Positions 32,354 to 40,637 of a DNA stretch of 64,000 bases are shown here, one piece after another. The notes beneath the pieces were generated by a model, which did not search any database, had not been told where the DNA came from, and worked only from the letters and a program-made list of their open reading frames with translations. This stretch comes from Haliangium sp963772315 (GTDB lineage: Bacteria; Myxococcota_A; Polyangia; Haliangiales; Haliangiaceae). Each line of letters starts with the position of its first letter. Positions within the stretch are counted from its first letter, which is position 1. A program made the translations under genes and the position numbers. The DNA lies in NCBI GenBank assembly GCA_963772315.1, contig CAVYWJ010000004.1, forward strand, positions 5,084,001 through 5,148,000, in the 5' to 3' direction.

Positions 32354-33339
32354 GGAGCCGGCCGAGCGATCGATGGCTGGCGCCAATGCTGGCGATCCTC
32401 CTGGCGATCCTCCTCTCGGGCGGGCTCCTCGCAGCCCTGGCGCGGCCAGCGCAGGCCGAGCGGCTTGCCCGGCGCATCGCGCTCACGGCCGAGGGCGGCG
32501 CCCATCGCATCGGCGTGCACCCCGCCTACGTCACGGTGCTCGACTTTCCCAGCCCCATCGTGCGCGTGGTGCGGTCGGACGCCACGCATTTCACCATCGA
32601 GGCCACCGACCGGCGGGTGTTCTTGCGCCCGCTGCAGGAGGCCAGGCCGGGCACCGTGGCCAACCTCCACGTGATCACCGAGCAAGCGCTGGTGACCGTG
32701 CTCCTCCACGTCACGGAGCAGCCTGCGGACGCGGCCACGCATGTCGCCTTCACGGCTGCGCCTGCTCGATCGCGCGCGCGCGGCGCCAGGCCGGGTCTGT
32801 CCCTGTCCACGGCCGCGGTGCTCGGCGCGGTCGCTCTCGACGGTGATCACCACCTCGTCAGCGGCGGTCTCGAAGCCGGTCTGGCGTATCCGTGGCGCCC
32901 CACGCACGACCTCCTGGCGCTGGTCACGGTGACGCGCGCCTGGTTTGCCCCGCTGTCGGACGTGCCGCCTGGAACCGCCGTCGCCGCGCCCGGCGACATG
33001 GGCGTCACCACGGTCCAGACCCTGCGTCTCCTGGGCGGCTACCGGGTGCATCGCGGCCAGCGGCTGCGCACGCACGCGAGCTTGCTGGGAGGCGTGCAGC
33101 GCTGGTGGGTGAGCGAGGCCGCGCGACGGCTGGACCCGGTCTCGGGTCAACCCACGCTGGTCGAGAGCGCGCGCTCGCAGACGCACATGGACGGCATCAC
33201 CGGCGTGGACGTCGGCCTCGGGATCGACCTCTGGCGCCGCTGGCACGCCGGCCTCGGCATCCGCGCGCTCTACAGCTGGCGCGTGACGGCTCCTGCATTC
33301 GAGTCGATCGAGGCGCTCGTGTCGGTACAGTGGCGATGA
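32350..33339 (+). CDS. DUF2381-like exported protein with barrel-like C-terminal part
   Basis: 329 aa with a signal peptide (LAILLAILLSGGLLAALARPAQA, about 14-36). Residues 37-120 (ALTAEGGAHRIGVHPAYVTVLDF through LQEARPGTVANLHVITEQ) resemble the myxobacterial DUF2381/TIGR02268 family. The rest has alternating strands ending in ALVSVQWR, an aromatic-rich ending compatible with an outer-membrane barrel. Coupled to the kinase by ATGA at 32350-32353. DUF2381 proteins are repeatedly found next to kinases in myxobacteria; their function is unknown. Confidence 0.7.
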   Translation: MRSRPSDRWLAPMLAILLAILLSGGLLAALARPAQAERLARRIALTAEGGAHRIGVHPAYVTVLDFPSPIVRVVRSDATHFTIEATDRRVFLRPLQEARPGTVANLHVITEQALVTVLLHVTEQPADAATHVAFTAAPARSRARGARPGLSLSTAAVLGAVALDGDHHLVSGGLEAGLAYPWRPTHDLLALVTVTRAWFAPLSDVPPGTAVAAPGDMGVTTVQTLRLLGGYRVHRGQRLRTHASLLGGVQRWWVSEAARRLDPVSGQPTLVESARSQTHMDGITGVDVGLGIDLWRRWHAGLGIRALYSWRVTAPAFESIEALVSVQWR

Positions 33340-33640
33340 ATCGCTGACTGTCCGGCCCTGAATCTACGGCGCCATCGCGACGCCATCACGACATTGGGCC
33401 GACTGGCACTGCCTGGGCGCCTTCCAGGCATCACAGGAACAAGGCGAGCGCTGCGTCGAGGCCGCCGTGCTCTGCCTTGTCATGGCGTCATTGCATCGCC
33501 CGCGGGCATGCTGGTTTGCCTGTATCCTTCTCGCGTTGGCAAATACGTTACCAAGGTGGTTGGGAAATCCCATTCCAACCATCTAGTTTACAAACCGAAG
33601 TTCCGATTATCAGAGGCTGGCCTTTCGGGGCGGGTTGTGA
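33340..33640. other. ~300-bp intergenic region, AT-richer
   Basis: No gene seen. The stretch 33530-33620 is clearly lower in GC than the flanks (e.g. GGGAAATCCCATTCCAACC) and probably contains the promoter of the following large lipoprotein gene, although no convincing -35/-10 pair was found. Confidence 0.5.
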
Positions 33641-36310
33641 TTGATGGGAAAGCGAGCAATGGTTTCGAGAGCTGCCAAAGATTGGAGTTGGAGAGGGTCA
33701 CGGCATCGCCTGGATCGGTTCCGGCCACGTGTCCTTTCGACGCGCCGGTCTGCCGGGCGGATTCCTGACCGGCCGCTCGGGCGAATTCCCGACCTGCGCC
33801 TCTTGCTGTGCTGGGCGCTGCTCGTCCTCTGCTCGTGTGCGCCCGAGATCCCGGACCACTCTCTGCGCATTCAGGTGCTCGCTGCCGAGCCGGTCACGGA
33901 CGCACGCGTCATGCTGTGGTGGCTCGACCAGGACGGTCATCCCCTGCGGCGGGACGGGCGGCGCAGCGCGGACGCCGAGCTCTCGGCCAGCAATGCCCTC
34001 GCAGAGGGCCAGACCGATGCGCAGGGCGTGGTCGAGCTGCGCACGGGCCCGGCCTATGGCCTGATCGCGCTCGGGGCCACGGGCGGCGTCACCCACGATC
34101 CATGGGTGCTTCCGGTAGACGACGGCAGCGAGCTCGACGCGTCACCTGACGCAGGTGACGTCACGGTCCCCAACCACGTCGCGCTCCGCAGCGTGCTCAT
34201 CGATTTCCTTCCCGGCCCTGCGTCGCGAGATGTCGCGATCACCCCGCTGACCACACTGGCCGTGACCCTGGGCGAGCGTCGCCTGGCGCATCCCTCCAAG
34301 GAAGACACGTACCCCGAGGCCATGGCGCGCGCCTTCGATCTGCTCGGCACGCACTTCTGGGGTCTCGACCTCACCCGATCTCCGGACGCAGGCGAGAGCC
34401 CGTCGGGTTTCGACACCGCGGTCGAGTACACGCTGGCGCTCCACGCGGTGGCCGCCCTGGCTCACCGCATCGCCGAGGCGTCCGACATCTCCGGGCGCAG
34501 CTTTCACACCTTGACCTTGCTCGAGGCCCTGCTGCGTGACGCAGCCGATGATCGTGCCCTCCTGGATGGCATCGCGCCGGATGGCCCGGTCGTGGTCGGG
34601 GCCTGCCCCGCGCCGCCCCTGGCCTCTCCGTCCGGAGACTGCGACCCCGGGGATACGGCTGGGGATACGGCATGCCGCTCGATATGCGCGCTCGACGCCA
34701 ACACCCTGCGCGCCCGGCTGGCCAGCGCCCTGGCATTCGATTTCCTGCCTTCCGCGCACAACCAGACCGGCCTGTCGCTCGTCGACGCGCGTGTCCTCAT
34801 CAAGGACCTGCGCACCAACATCGAGCCCGAGCTGTTCGGCGACGTCGATGGCGCGGAGCTCGATGGTCCCATCCCCACCATCGAGGTCACCAGCAGCCCG
34901 GTGCACGACGAGCGTCAGGACGCGATCGCGTTCGACGAGCACGCCGTGCCCACCCACACGCCAGGCCCTGATTCCCTGGTCGATCTCGCTGGCGAGACCT
35001 CGTGTCCGACGGTGGGCAAGCACATCCATCGACTCGCGGATGCCAGCGACAACGCCCTGCGCTGGCACGTCATCGTGCGCGACCGGACCGACTGGTCGAG
35101 CAACGACGATGCCCCGGCGCCGCTGCAGTACCGGCTCAAGCACCGCGCGTCCCTGTCCTCCCCCGCCGCCGCGCCGCTCGGTGACGATTGCAGCCCGGAT
35201 CCCGAGCAAGCGTGGCTCACGGACTGGCTCTCTGCCGAGCCCATGAGCTCGCTGGGCGACGACGGCATCCTCTACGAGGTTGTGCTCCTGCGCGAGCACG
35301 TGCCCCAGCTGGCCGAGGTCACCAATGGTGAGCTCGAGATCGTCTTTCGCGGCCAGGATGCCCTGGGCCAGGAGGCCGTGACGTGCCGGTGCTGGAATCA
35401 CGTGCTCCTGCCTGCGCCGCTCGAGGTTGGCCCCATCACCGTGGCGACCGGCGTGGGCAGCCTGCAGGCGCGCAGCCTGTTTCCAGGCAACAACCTCGCG
35501 CCGCTCCTCAACGGCGTGCCGCTCGACGAGGCGGTGGTGCTGGGCTCGTTCGAGATCCGCAACGGCACGGACGAGCCGACGTACGTACGCATGACCGTCG
35601 AGCAGCCGCTGGTGCGCTTCACCAAGTGCTGGCAGCGCAGCAACTCCGAGCTCTCCACGACCAACTCGCCCGATCCCGCTTGTATCCCTCTGCAAACCTG
35701 TCTCTCGACATTTCCACCCGATCGGCAGACAGCCATCGTGGTCGACACCGGCGTCCTCGAGCACCTGATCACAGGACTGCGTACTCGGGACACCACCACT
35801 CCGTCCACGACTGCTCCATGTGGTCGTGGCGATGCCGGCACGCACTGCATCGGTCCACGCCTCTCGCCCACGGCTTCCCGGATCCATCGCGTCGATCTCT
35901 TGATTTCCAATCTCGGTGCTCTGGCGCCACGGACCATCAGCGAGCCACCTGCCTTCTATTTCGAATCGACCCTCGAGCCTCCTGCCCTGGTTCCAATCAC
36001 GGGTGCCCTCTCCGAAGGCATCTTCCACGTCTGCACGCTCCTGAATGGGGCGATGTGTTTCGCCAGTGGCATGTATCAGTATTATCGCTCTCTCGTTGCC
36101 GCGGAGCTGGTCATGGCTGACAGCTTGTTCGTCCGTGTCGCCATGATTCCGGCTCCGCACTTGCTTCTGTCACCGACCCTGGATGCCATCACGAAGCTGG
36201 AGTCATTCGCGTGGAGCACGCACGAGCAATCACTACCCCCGTTCATTCCTGTCTTGAAGCCGACCGACCCCGCGCCGCTGTGCCCGATCGTAGAAAGGAT
36301 CCTGCGCTAG
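33641..36310 (+). CDS. Large exported lipoprotein of unknown function
   Basis: 889 aa. The hydrophobic stretch LRLLLCWALLVLCSCA with a lipobox-like LCSC occurs after ~55 basic residues, so the real start is probably internal (no better ATG/GTG is obvious). The mature part begins with a carboxypeptidase-regulatory-like beta-sandwich segment (LRIQVLAAEPVTDARVMLWW, then TDAQGVVELRTG) and ITPLTTLAVTLGERRL, seen in myxobacterial secreted proteins. Eight or more Cys in the second half suggest disulfides. Predicted outer-surface protein. It overlaps the following lipoprotein gene by 31 bp. Confidence 0.65.
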   Translation: MMGKRAMVSRAAKDWSWRGSRHRLDRFRPRVLSTRRSAGRIPDRPLGRIPDLRLLLCWALLVLCSCAPEIPDHSLRIQVLAAEPVTDARVMLWWLDQDGHPLRRDGRRSADAELSASNALAEGQTDAQGVVELRTGPAYGLIALGATGGVTHDPWVLPVDDGSELDASPDAGDVTVPNHVALRSVLIDFLPGPASRDVAITPLTTLAVTLGERRLAHPSKEDTYPEAMARAFDLLGTHFWGLDLTRSPDAGESPSGFDTAVEYTLALHAVAALAHRIAEASDISGRSFHTLTLLEALLRDAADDRALLDGIAPDGPVVVGACPAPPLASPSGDCDPGDTAGDTACRSICALDANTLRARLASALAFDFLPSAHNQTGLSLVDARVLIKDLRTNIEPELFGDVDGAELDGPIPTIEVTSSPVHDERQDAIAFDEHAVPTHTPGPDSLVDLAGETSCPTVGKHIHRLADASDNALRWHVIVRDRTDWSSNDDAPAPLQYRLKHRASLSSPAAAPLGDDCSPDPEQAWLTDWLSAEPMSSLGDDGILYEVVLLREHVPQLAEVTNGELEIVFRGQDALGQEAVTCRCWNHVLLPAPLEVGPITVATGVGSLQARSLFPGNNLAPLLNGVPLDEAVVLGSFEIRNGTDEPTYVRMTVEQPLVRFTKCWQRSNSELSTTNSPDPACIPLQTCLSTFPPDRQTAIVVDTGVLEHLITGLRTRDTTTPSTTAPCGRGDAGTHCIGPRLSPTASRIHRVDLLISNLGALAPRTISEPPAFYFESTLEPPALVPITGALSEGIFHVCTLLNGAMCFASGMYQYYRSLVAAELVMADSLFVRVAMIPAPHLLLSPTLDAITKLESFAWSTHEQSLPPFIPVLKPTDPAPLCPIVERILR

Positions 36311-37344
36311 CGATCCTGTTATTCATGCTCGGGCCGGGTCTGGTGCAGTGTGGCTCTTCCAGCCCGGCTCCTCCGGTCCCGGATGCGTCCGTCGCCCCGG
36401 ATGGACCTCCACCAGACGCCGCGCTCCCCGATGCCAACGCCTGCGGGTGTCCAGGTACGGAGCTGCTCTCGCGCGAGCACCTGTCGGAGGTCTGGGGTCT
36501 GGTTCGATATGGGGTCCTCGGAGAGGCATTCTCTTGCGAGGGTGAGCTCGCCATGGGTATCACCGGGGGTTGCTCGTTCACCGACCTGGCCAACGGGGAT
36601 GCGTTCACGCGACATGATTTCGTGCTCGACAGGACCCAATGGATCTGCGCGCGGAACTCGATCAATCGAAATGTTGAGGTAGTCGTCCGTTGCGTTCGAC
36701 CGCTCGATCGCACGGGTGAGGTCAAGGAGGGATGCGAGTGCCCTGAGCTCGAGACCCCGCTCGATCGGCTCACCTATCCGGAACAGGTGTTCGCGGTGCC
36801 AGCGCAAGGTGTGGGCGGGGTAGGCGCCACCTGCCCCACAGGCTCGACGCTGCTCGGCGGCGGCTGCACGGGCGGTCACGAGACCGCGACGGGTGACGCG
36901 TTCCTCATCAGCGGCGGCATCCTCCCCGATGATCCCCAGACCTGGTACTGCTCATGGCACGCGCCCGGCAATGGGAGCATCTCCAGCAGCGCGACGGCTA
37001 TCTGTCTGAATGCCCCGGGGCCTGATGCCGTGACCGGCGCTCCCGTGGCTCCGGAGGTGTTCGAGCACGTCTTCGTGCAGGAGACGCTCGCTGCCAACAA
37101 CACGCGCATCGTTGACGCCACCTGCGATCCTGGCGATACGCTCATTGCTGGTGGATGCCACGTCGAGGACGCCGATGTCGCGTTCGCCGACCTGCGCCTG
37201 ACGCGCAGCACCCTGCTTCCTCCCCAGGACAATCGACCCAACACCTGGCATTGCGCCTGGGGTAACCCCACGAATGCCACGCCCAGGGTCGTCGCCACGG
37301 CCACGTGCTTGAAGCCGGCCGGCACGGTTTCCCAGCTGCAATGA
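36280..37344 (+). CDS. Cys-rich lipoprotein with three repeated modules
   Basis: 354 aa. GTG at 36280 gives a textbook lipoprotein signal, PDRRKDPALAILLFMLGPGLVQC, then a Pro/Asp linker. The rest is three related modules, each with GGC...W(I/Y/H)C...C: ITGGCSFTDL...WICAR...VRC, LGGGCTGGHE...WYCSW...AIC and IAGGCHVEDA...WHCAW...ATC. Each probably forms a disulfide-bonded unit. Unknown family; likely surface-exposed. The longer reading from ATG 36211 would overlap the previous gene more and bury the signal peptide. It converges with the RHS pseudogene. Confidence 0.65.
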   Translation: MPDRRKDPALAILLFMLGPGLVQCGSSSPAPPVPDASVAPDGPPPDAALPDANACGCPGTELLSREHLSEVWGLVRYGVLGEAFSCEGELAMGITGGCSFTDLANGDAFTRHDFVLDRTQWICARNSINRNVEVVVRCVRPLDRTGEVKEGCECPELETPLDRLTYPEQVFAVPAQGVGGVGATCPTGSTLLGGGCTGGHETATGDAFLISGGILPDDPQTWYCSWHAPGNGSISSSATAICLNAPGPDAVTGAPVAPEVFEHVFVQETLAANNTRIVDATCDPGDTLIAGGCHVEDADVAFADLRLTRSTLLPPQDNRPNTWHCAWGNPTNATPRVVATATCLKPAGTVSQLQ

Positions 37345-37698
37345 TGCCGGCCGTGGCAGGGAACGGAGACCTGCCGCCCCTGACGCTGGCCGGCAGGTTC
37401 GTGCCGGAGAGCTGGAACGCGAGGTCGTGATCGGCCTGCCAGCCGCGCTTGCGATGGCCGTGATACGCGAGCGTGACGTGCGTGCCGGGCACGTCCACGA
37501 GCTGGCCCAGGCTCTGGCGCTCGCACTGGATGATCGATCCCGCGCGCGTGCAGGGACGCTCGTGGTCGGGATCGCGGAAGAAGTCGTCATCGGGAAAGAT
37601 CGCGTCGCCGGGCGGGCCGAAAGGCCAGTTGCAGTCCCAGGGCGTGAAGTGCGTGATGCTCGCGCGCCAGAGCGTCTGGCCGGGCTCGTACAGCGCGG

Positions 37699-38307
37699 CT
37701 AGTACTGGGTTCCAGAAGTTTCTCCCCACAGGGAGAGCCCGGCGGCGGCTGTCTCGGCGGGGTTCCCCCGGTCCGTCCTCGGCCTCCGGCCACAGGCAAT
37801 CCCGGTCACCAAGGATCACGCCGGGCCAACCGACGTCCCCGGTCCGGGGCCTCCGACCTGCGGGCGCGGCCGGGTGCCCACCCCGCCGAGCGCCACCGCC
37901 TTGGCACGCCCGGTGACGATGCTCCTTGCACCTCATCCGCGTCGGGCGTGGGGAGCTATTTGGGCCTGATGTCCTGGTACTGCTGGCCAGAAGTGATTCC
38001 CCAGCTGTGGGGGAGGGGCGCGGACGAGTGATGGTGACGTGAGGGCCGAGGCGGCGGCGGCGCAGCGGGGAGGTGCCGGCGAGCGCGCGCAGCTGCGTGG
38101 CGCTCATCCCGTGAAGGCGCGGGCTCACGGGGGGGACGCGAGGGGAGCTGGGTCGGGGCCGCGCAGCGAGCACGTCGCCGGAGGGGACGCCCGCAAGCGA
38201 TAGCCGCCGCCGGGCGCTGGCGAGCAAACCCCCGTGCCGTCACGGAACGCCGCCTTCAGGCTCCCCTCTCTGCGATCTGGGGAGCTACTTCTGGAACGTC
38301 GTACTAG
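37699..38307. mobile_element. Non-autonomous IS630/mariner-like element (609 bp) with inverted ends
   Basis: The left end CTAGTACTGGGTTCCAGAAG and the inverse of the right end, CTAGTACGACGTTCCAGAAG, match at 17 of 20 positions and the similarity continues through CTCCCC (about 30 bp in all). There is no transposase frame. A third end-like sequence, CTGGTACTGCTGGCCAGAAG, sits internally at 37974, immediately preceded by an opposite end-like GGGGAGCTATTT; so this may be two shorter elements joined end to end. Ends at CTAG fit the TA-in-CTAG target preference known for IS630-family elements. Confidence 0.7.
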
Positions 38308-38409
38308 GAGACTGGTGCTTTTCTCGTTTTTCCGAAAAACGACCCTTGGAATCATTGAACTTTTCGACTCGCTTTCACCGTTTTTTGGCGAAAAGCACCA
38401 GCCTCCTAG
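38304..38409. mobile_element. 102-bp MITE, copy 1 of 2
   Basis: Delimited by CTAG at both ends with inverted ends CTAGGAGACTGGTGCTTTTC and its partner GAAAAGCACCAGCCTCCTAG, one mismatch. The interior is markedly AT-rich for this genome and holds a perfect small hairpin TCGTTTTTC/GAAAAACGA. It has no coding capacity of its own, but the broken RHS frame happens to read through it. It abuts the 609-bp element, sharing CTAG at 38304-38307. Confidence 0.85.
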
Positions 38410-38511
38410 GAGACTGGTGCTTTTCTCGTTTTTCCGAAAAACGACCCTTGGAATCATTGAACTTTTCGACTCGCTTTCACCGTTTTTTGGCGAAAAGCAC
38501 CAGCCTCCTAG
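38406..38511. mobile_element. 102-bp MITE, copy 2 of 2
   Basis: Essentially identical to copy 1, in the same orientation, sharing the CTAG at 38406-38409. The last CTAG (38508-38511) joins back to the RHS coding sequence. Identity of the copies implies a recent insertion or tandem duplication. Confidence 0.85.
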
Positions 38512-40023
38512 CTCGACACGCTCCTCGACCGAGATGCTGGCAGCGGCGAGCGCTTCATCGTCCTCGGCGATTCCGTCGCCGTCGAGATCGATCTTGGCCA
38601 GGCCATCCAGCTCGTCCATGATGGCCAGCACCACGCCGCTGTCAGAGGGCACCCACGCCGCGCGCTCGCGGTCGTAGTAGCCGAGCGGCACCGTGGTGCC
38701 CACTCCGAAGCCCTTGAAGTTCTCCAGGTAGAAGCCGACCGGCCGGTCGAACACGACCGAGCTCGCTCCCATGGCGTCGGCCTCGTTGACCGAGAGCTCG
38801 ACCGCGTAGGTGTAGCCGCTGGTCGGCGGCAGCGTGCCGGGCATCGCCTCCCGGCCGCGCTCTCCCGTGGTGTACTCGGTGGCTCGGACCCGCATGGTGT
38901 CGAGTGCGACCTCGCTGCCATCCGGCAGCACAGCGGTGGCCTGTGTACCCACGGGAAAGACCATGGTCGCCTGCCGCGCGCCATCCTCGTCTTCCTGCAC
39001 GCTGCCGCGCGCGACCTGCACCTCGGCCGCGCCGGGCACGATCTCGGTCACCGCGGCATCGCGTGAGGTCAGCACCACGTCGGGCAGCCAATGGTACTGC
39101 CGATGATCGGTGTCGAGCGTCCGCTGCACCGGCAAGAAGCCCGGCGCCGCGTAACTCACGATGACAGGCCCGCCGCCGTTCACGACCAGATCGAAGACTC
39201 CACCCTGGCGGGTCTCGGTGTAGCCGAAGGCGTCCTGGCCATGCACGGCGACGCGCACGCCATCTACCGGCATGCCTTCGCGATTGAGCACGCGCCCACG
39301 GAGCACGCTGATGCGCATGGCGTCGAACGCGTCCGGATCCGCGTCGAGCTGCACCGCGTGCTGGCCGTCGTATAGAAATCGCACCGAATCAGAGAAGCTC
39401 GGGGCGATCGTTCGATCCAGCGGCGGCCCAAGCGCACACGCAGCCTCCGCGAGGCAGTCATCATCGTCGCAGTCAGTGCGCGTATCCTCGTCGTTATCGA
39501 GATTGTCCTCACATACGAGCTCCCGCGCGGGTAACGTCGGTGGGTCGCGCGGCGGCGTTCCTGGCTCGACCCCCGCCGGCGCATCAGGCATAGCTCCAGG
39601 GCGGGCATCGACAGCCCCCGGGCCACCGCCATCCGGACCGTGCTGGCCGCCGTCGCTACACCCGAGCGGGAGCGCCATGAGCAACAGCACCTTGAGCGAA
39701 TGGCGACGGCGTCGGGCCACGGTCCCTCGTTCGCGTGCGTGTTGTCGTTTCATGGATGACCGCCGTTTCCGTGATGCCGATGGTGATTGGCTTCGCAGAC
39801 GTCAGCTTTGCCGCCAACACACCGGAGCGCAACACTGCGCGGTTCATCGCGGCAGCAAGCAGCCCTCATCCAGCTCGGTGACCCTCTCTACGCGCGCGGG
39901 GCGGTGATGTGGGCGCACCGTCGCTGCCCTGACTCGATTGTGCCGGCGCGGCACACCGGGGACCGCACGCCCGCCGCCATGGCAAGTTGCCGGCAGCATC
40001 GCCAGTAGTGACGCGGCCCGCGC

Positions 40024-40569
40024 TCAGAGGCGCGTCTCGCCGCTCATGAGCTTGTGCAGCTCTGCGTGCTGCGCCTGGTTCGCATCACGGTGGCGCGCCA
40101 GCACGCCCTGCGCCGTCTCGGGCATCTGCGAGCGCGCCAGCGCGTCGCGGTAGCGGGCGGCCAGCTCGTCCTCGCTGGTGCTCACGGCCGCGAGCACCTC
40201 GGCCGCGTCCTGGATGTAGTGGATGTCGGCGGGGTCGCGGCTGAGCACGCGCTCGCGCTCGTCGGGCCGGGGCGCTGACGCGCCGAGCTCGGCGATGGCG
40301 TCGCCGAGGCCGTGCACGTGCTCCTCGTGGAGCGCACACAGATCGGCCACGGTCTCGGCCCGGTCGGCGGCGCCCAGCGACTCGGACAGGACCTCGACCG
40401 CTGCCGCACAGATGGCGGCTGCGTGATCCTCGGCCTCGACCAGTCGGTTCAGCACCGCGATCTCGTCGGGATCGACGGTGGGAGAAGGATTCTCACGCTC
40501 GTTTCGCGCCCGCGTGTGGCTGGGGGACCGGTCGCTGATCAGGGGGCGATCTTGCTCGTCGTCGCTCAT
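40024..40569 (-). CDS. DUF2383 / PA2169-type four-helix-bundle protein
   Basis: 181 aa: a polar N-terminal extension of about 40 residues, then VLNRLVEAEDHAAAICAAAVEVL, LCALHEEHVHGLGDAIAELG, DPADIHYIQDAAEVLAAVSTSEDELAARYRDALA and VLARHRDANQAQHAELHKLM, four amphipathic helices with His/Glu residues in ferritin-like positions. The family (DUF2383) is of unknown function, linked by others to stress. ATG at 40569 is used; an upstream in-frame extension to 40698 overlaps the M1 peptidase and looks non-coding. Confidence 0.75.
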   Translation of the reverse strand: MSDDEQDRPLISDRSPSHTRARNERENPSPTVDPDEIAVLNRLVEAEDHAAAICAAAVEVLSESLGAADRAETVADLCALHEEHVHGLGDAIAELGASAPRPDERERVLSRDPADIHYIQDAAEVLAAVSTSEDELAARYRDALARSQMPETAQGVLARHRDANQAQHAELHKLMSGETRL

Positions 40570-40637
40570 GGGATATCTCCGGGTACTCGGGAGCCAGACG
40601 AGCGCATGGGCCTCTCCGGCCGCACCGCCCGCTGCGC

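Larger units (their letters stand above)
37345..39753 (-). pseudogene. RHS/teneurin-type lipoprotein gene, interrupted by MITE cluster and 3'-truncated
   Basis: The N-terminal part (39753-38512) has a lipobox (LPLGC), an Asp-rich calcium-like loop CEDNLDNDEDTRTDCDDDDC, and a carboxypeptidase-regulatory-like domain GRVLNREGMPVDGVRVAV, ending ISVEERVEL. The text resumes at 37698 with AALYEPGQTLWRASITHF and continues TPWDCNWPFGPPGDA, a signature of the N-terminal region of bacterial RHS/YD-repeat proteins. Homology fades near 37385 and no YD repeats follow, so the 3' body is missing. The interruption is the 37699-38511 element cluster. Functional loss is near certain. Confidence 0.8.

Noticed and set aside
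37142..37698. Independent minus-strand gene opposite the Cys-rich lipoprotein
   Set aside because: The only meaningful part (37385-37698) is the RHS remnant; the rest is antisense to the lipoprotein with no coding features.
38125..38511. Coding C-terminus of the RHS-type gene containing two repeats of GGWCFSPKNGESESK
   Set aside because: That text is translated MITE sequence; the true continuation is found on the other side of the elements and joins in frame.
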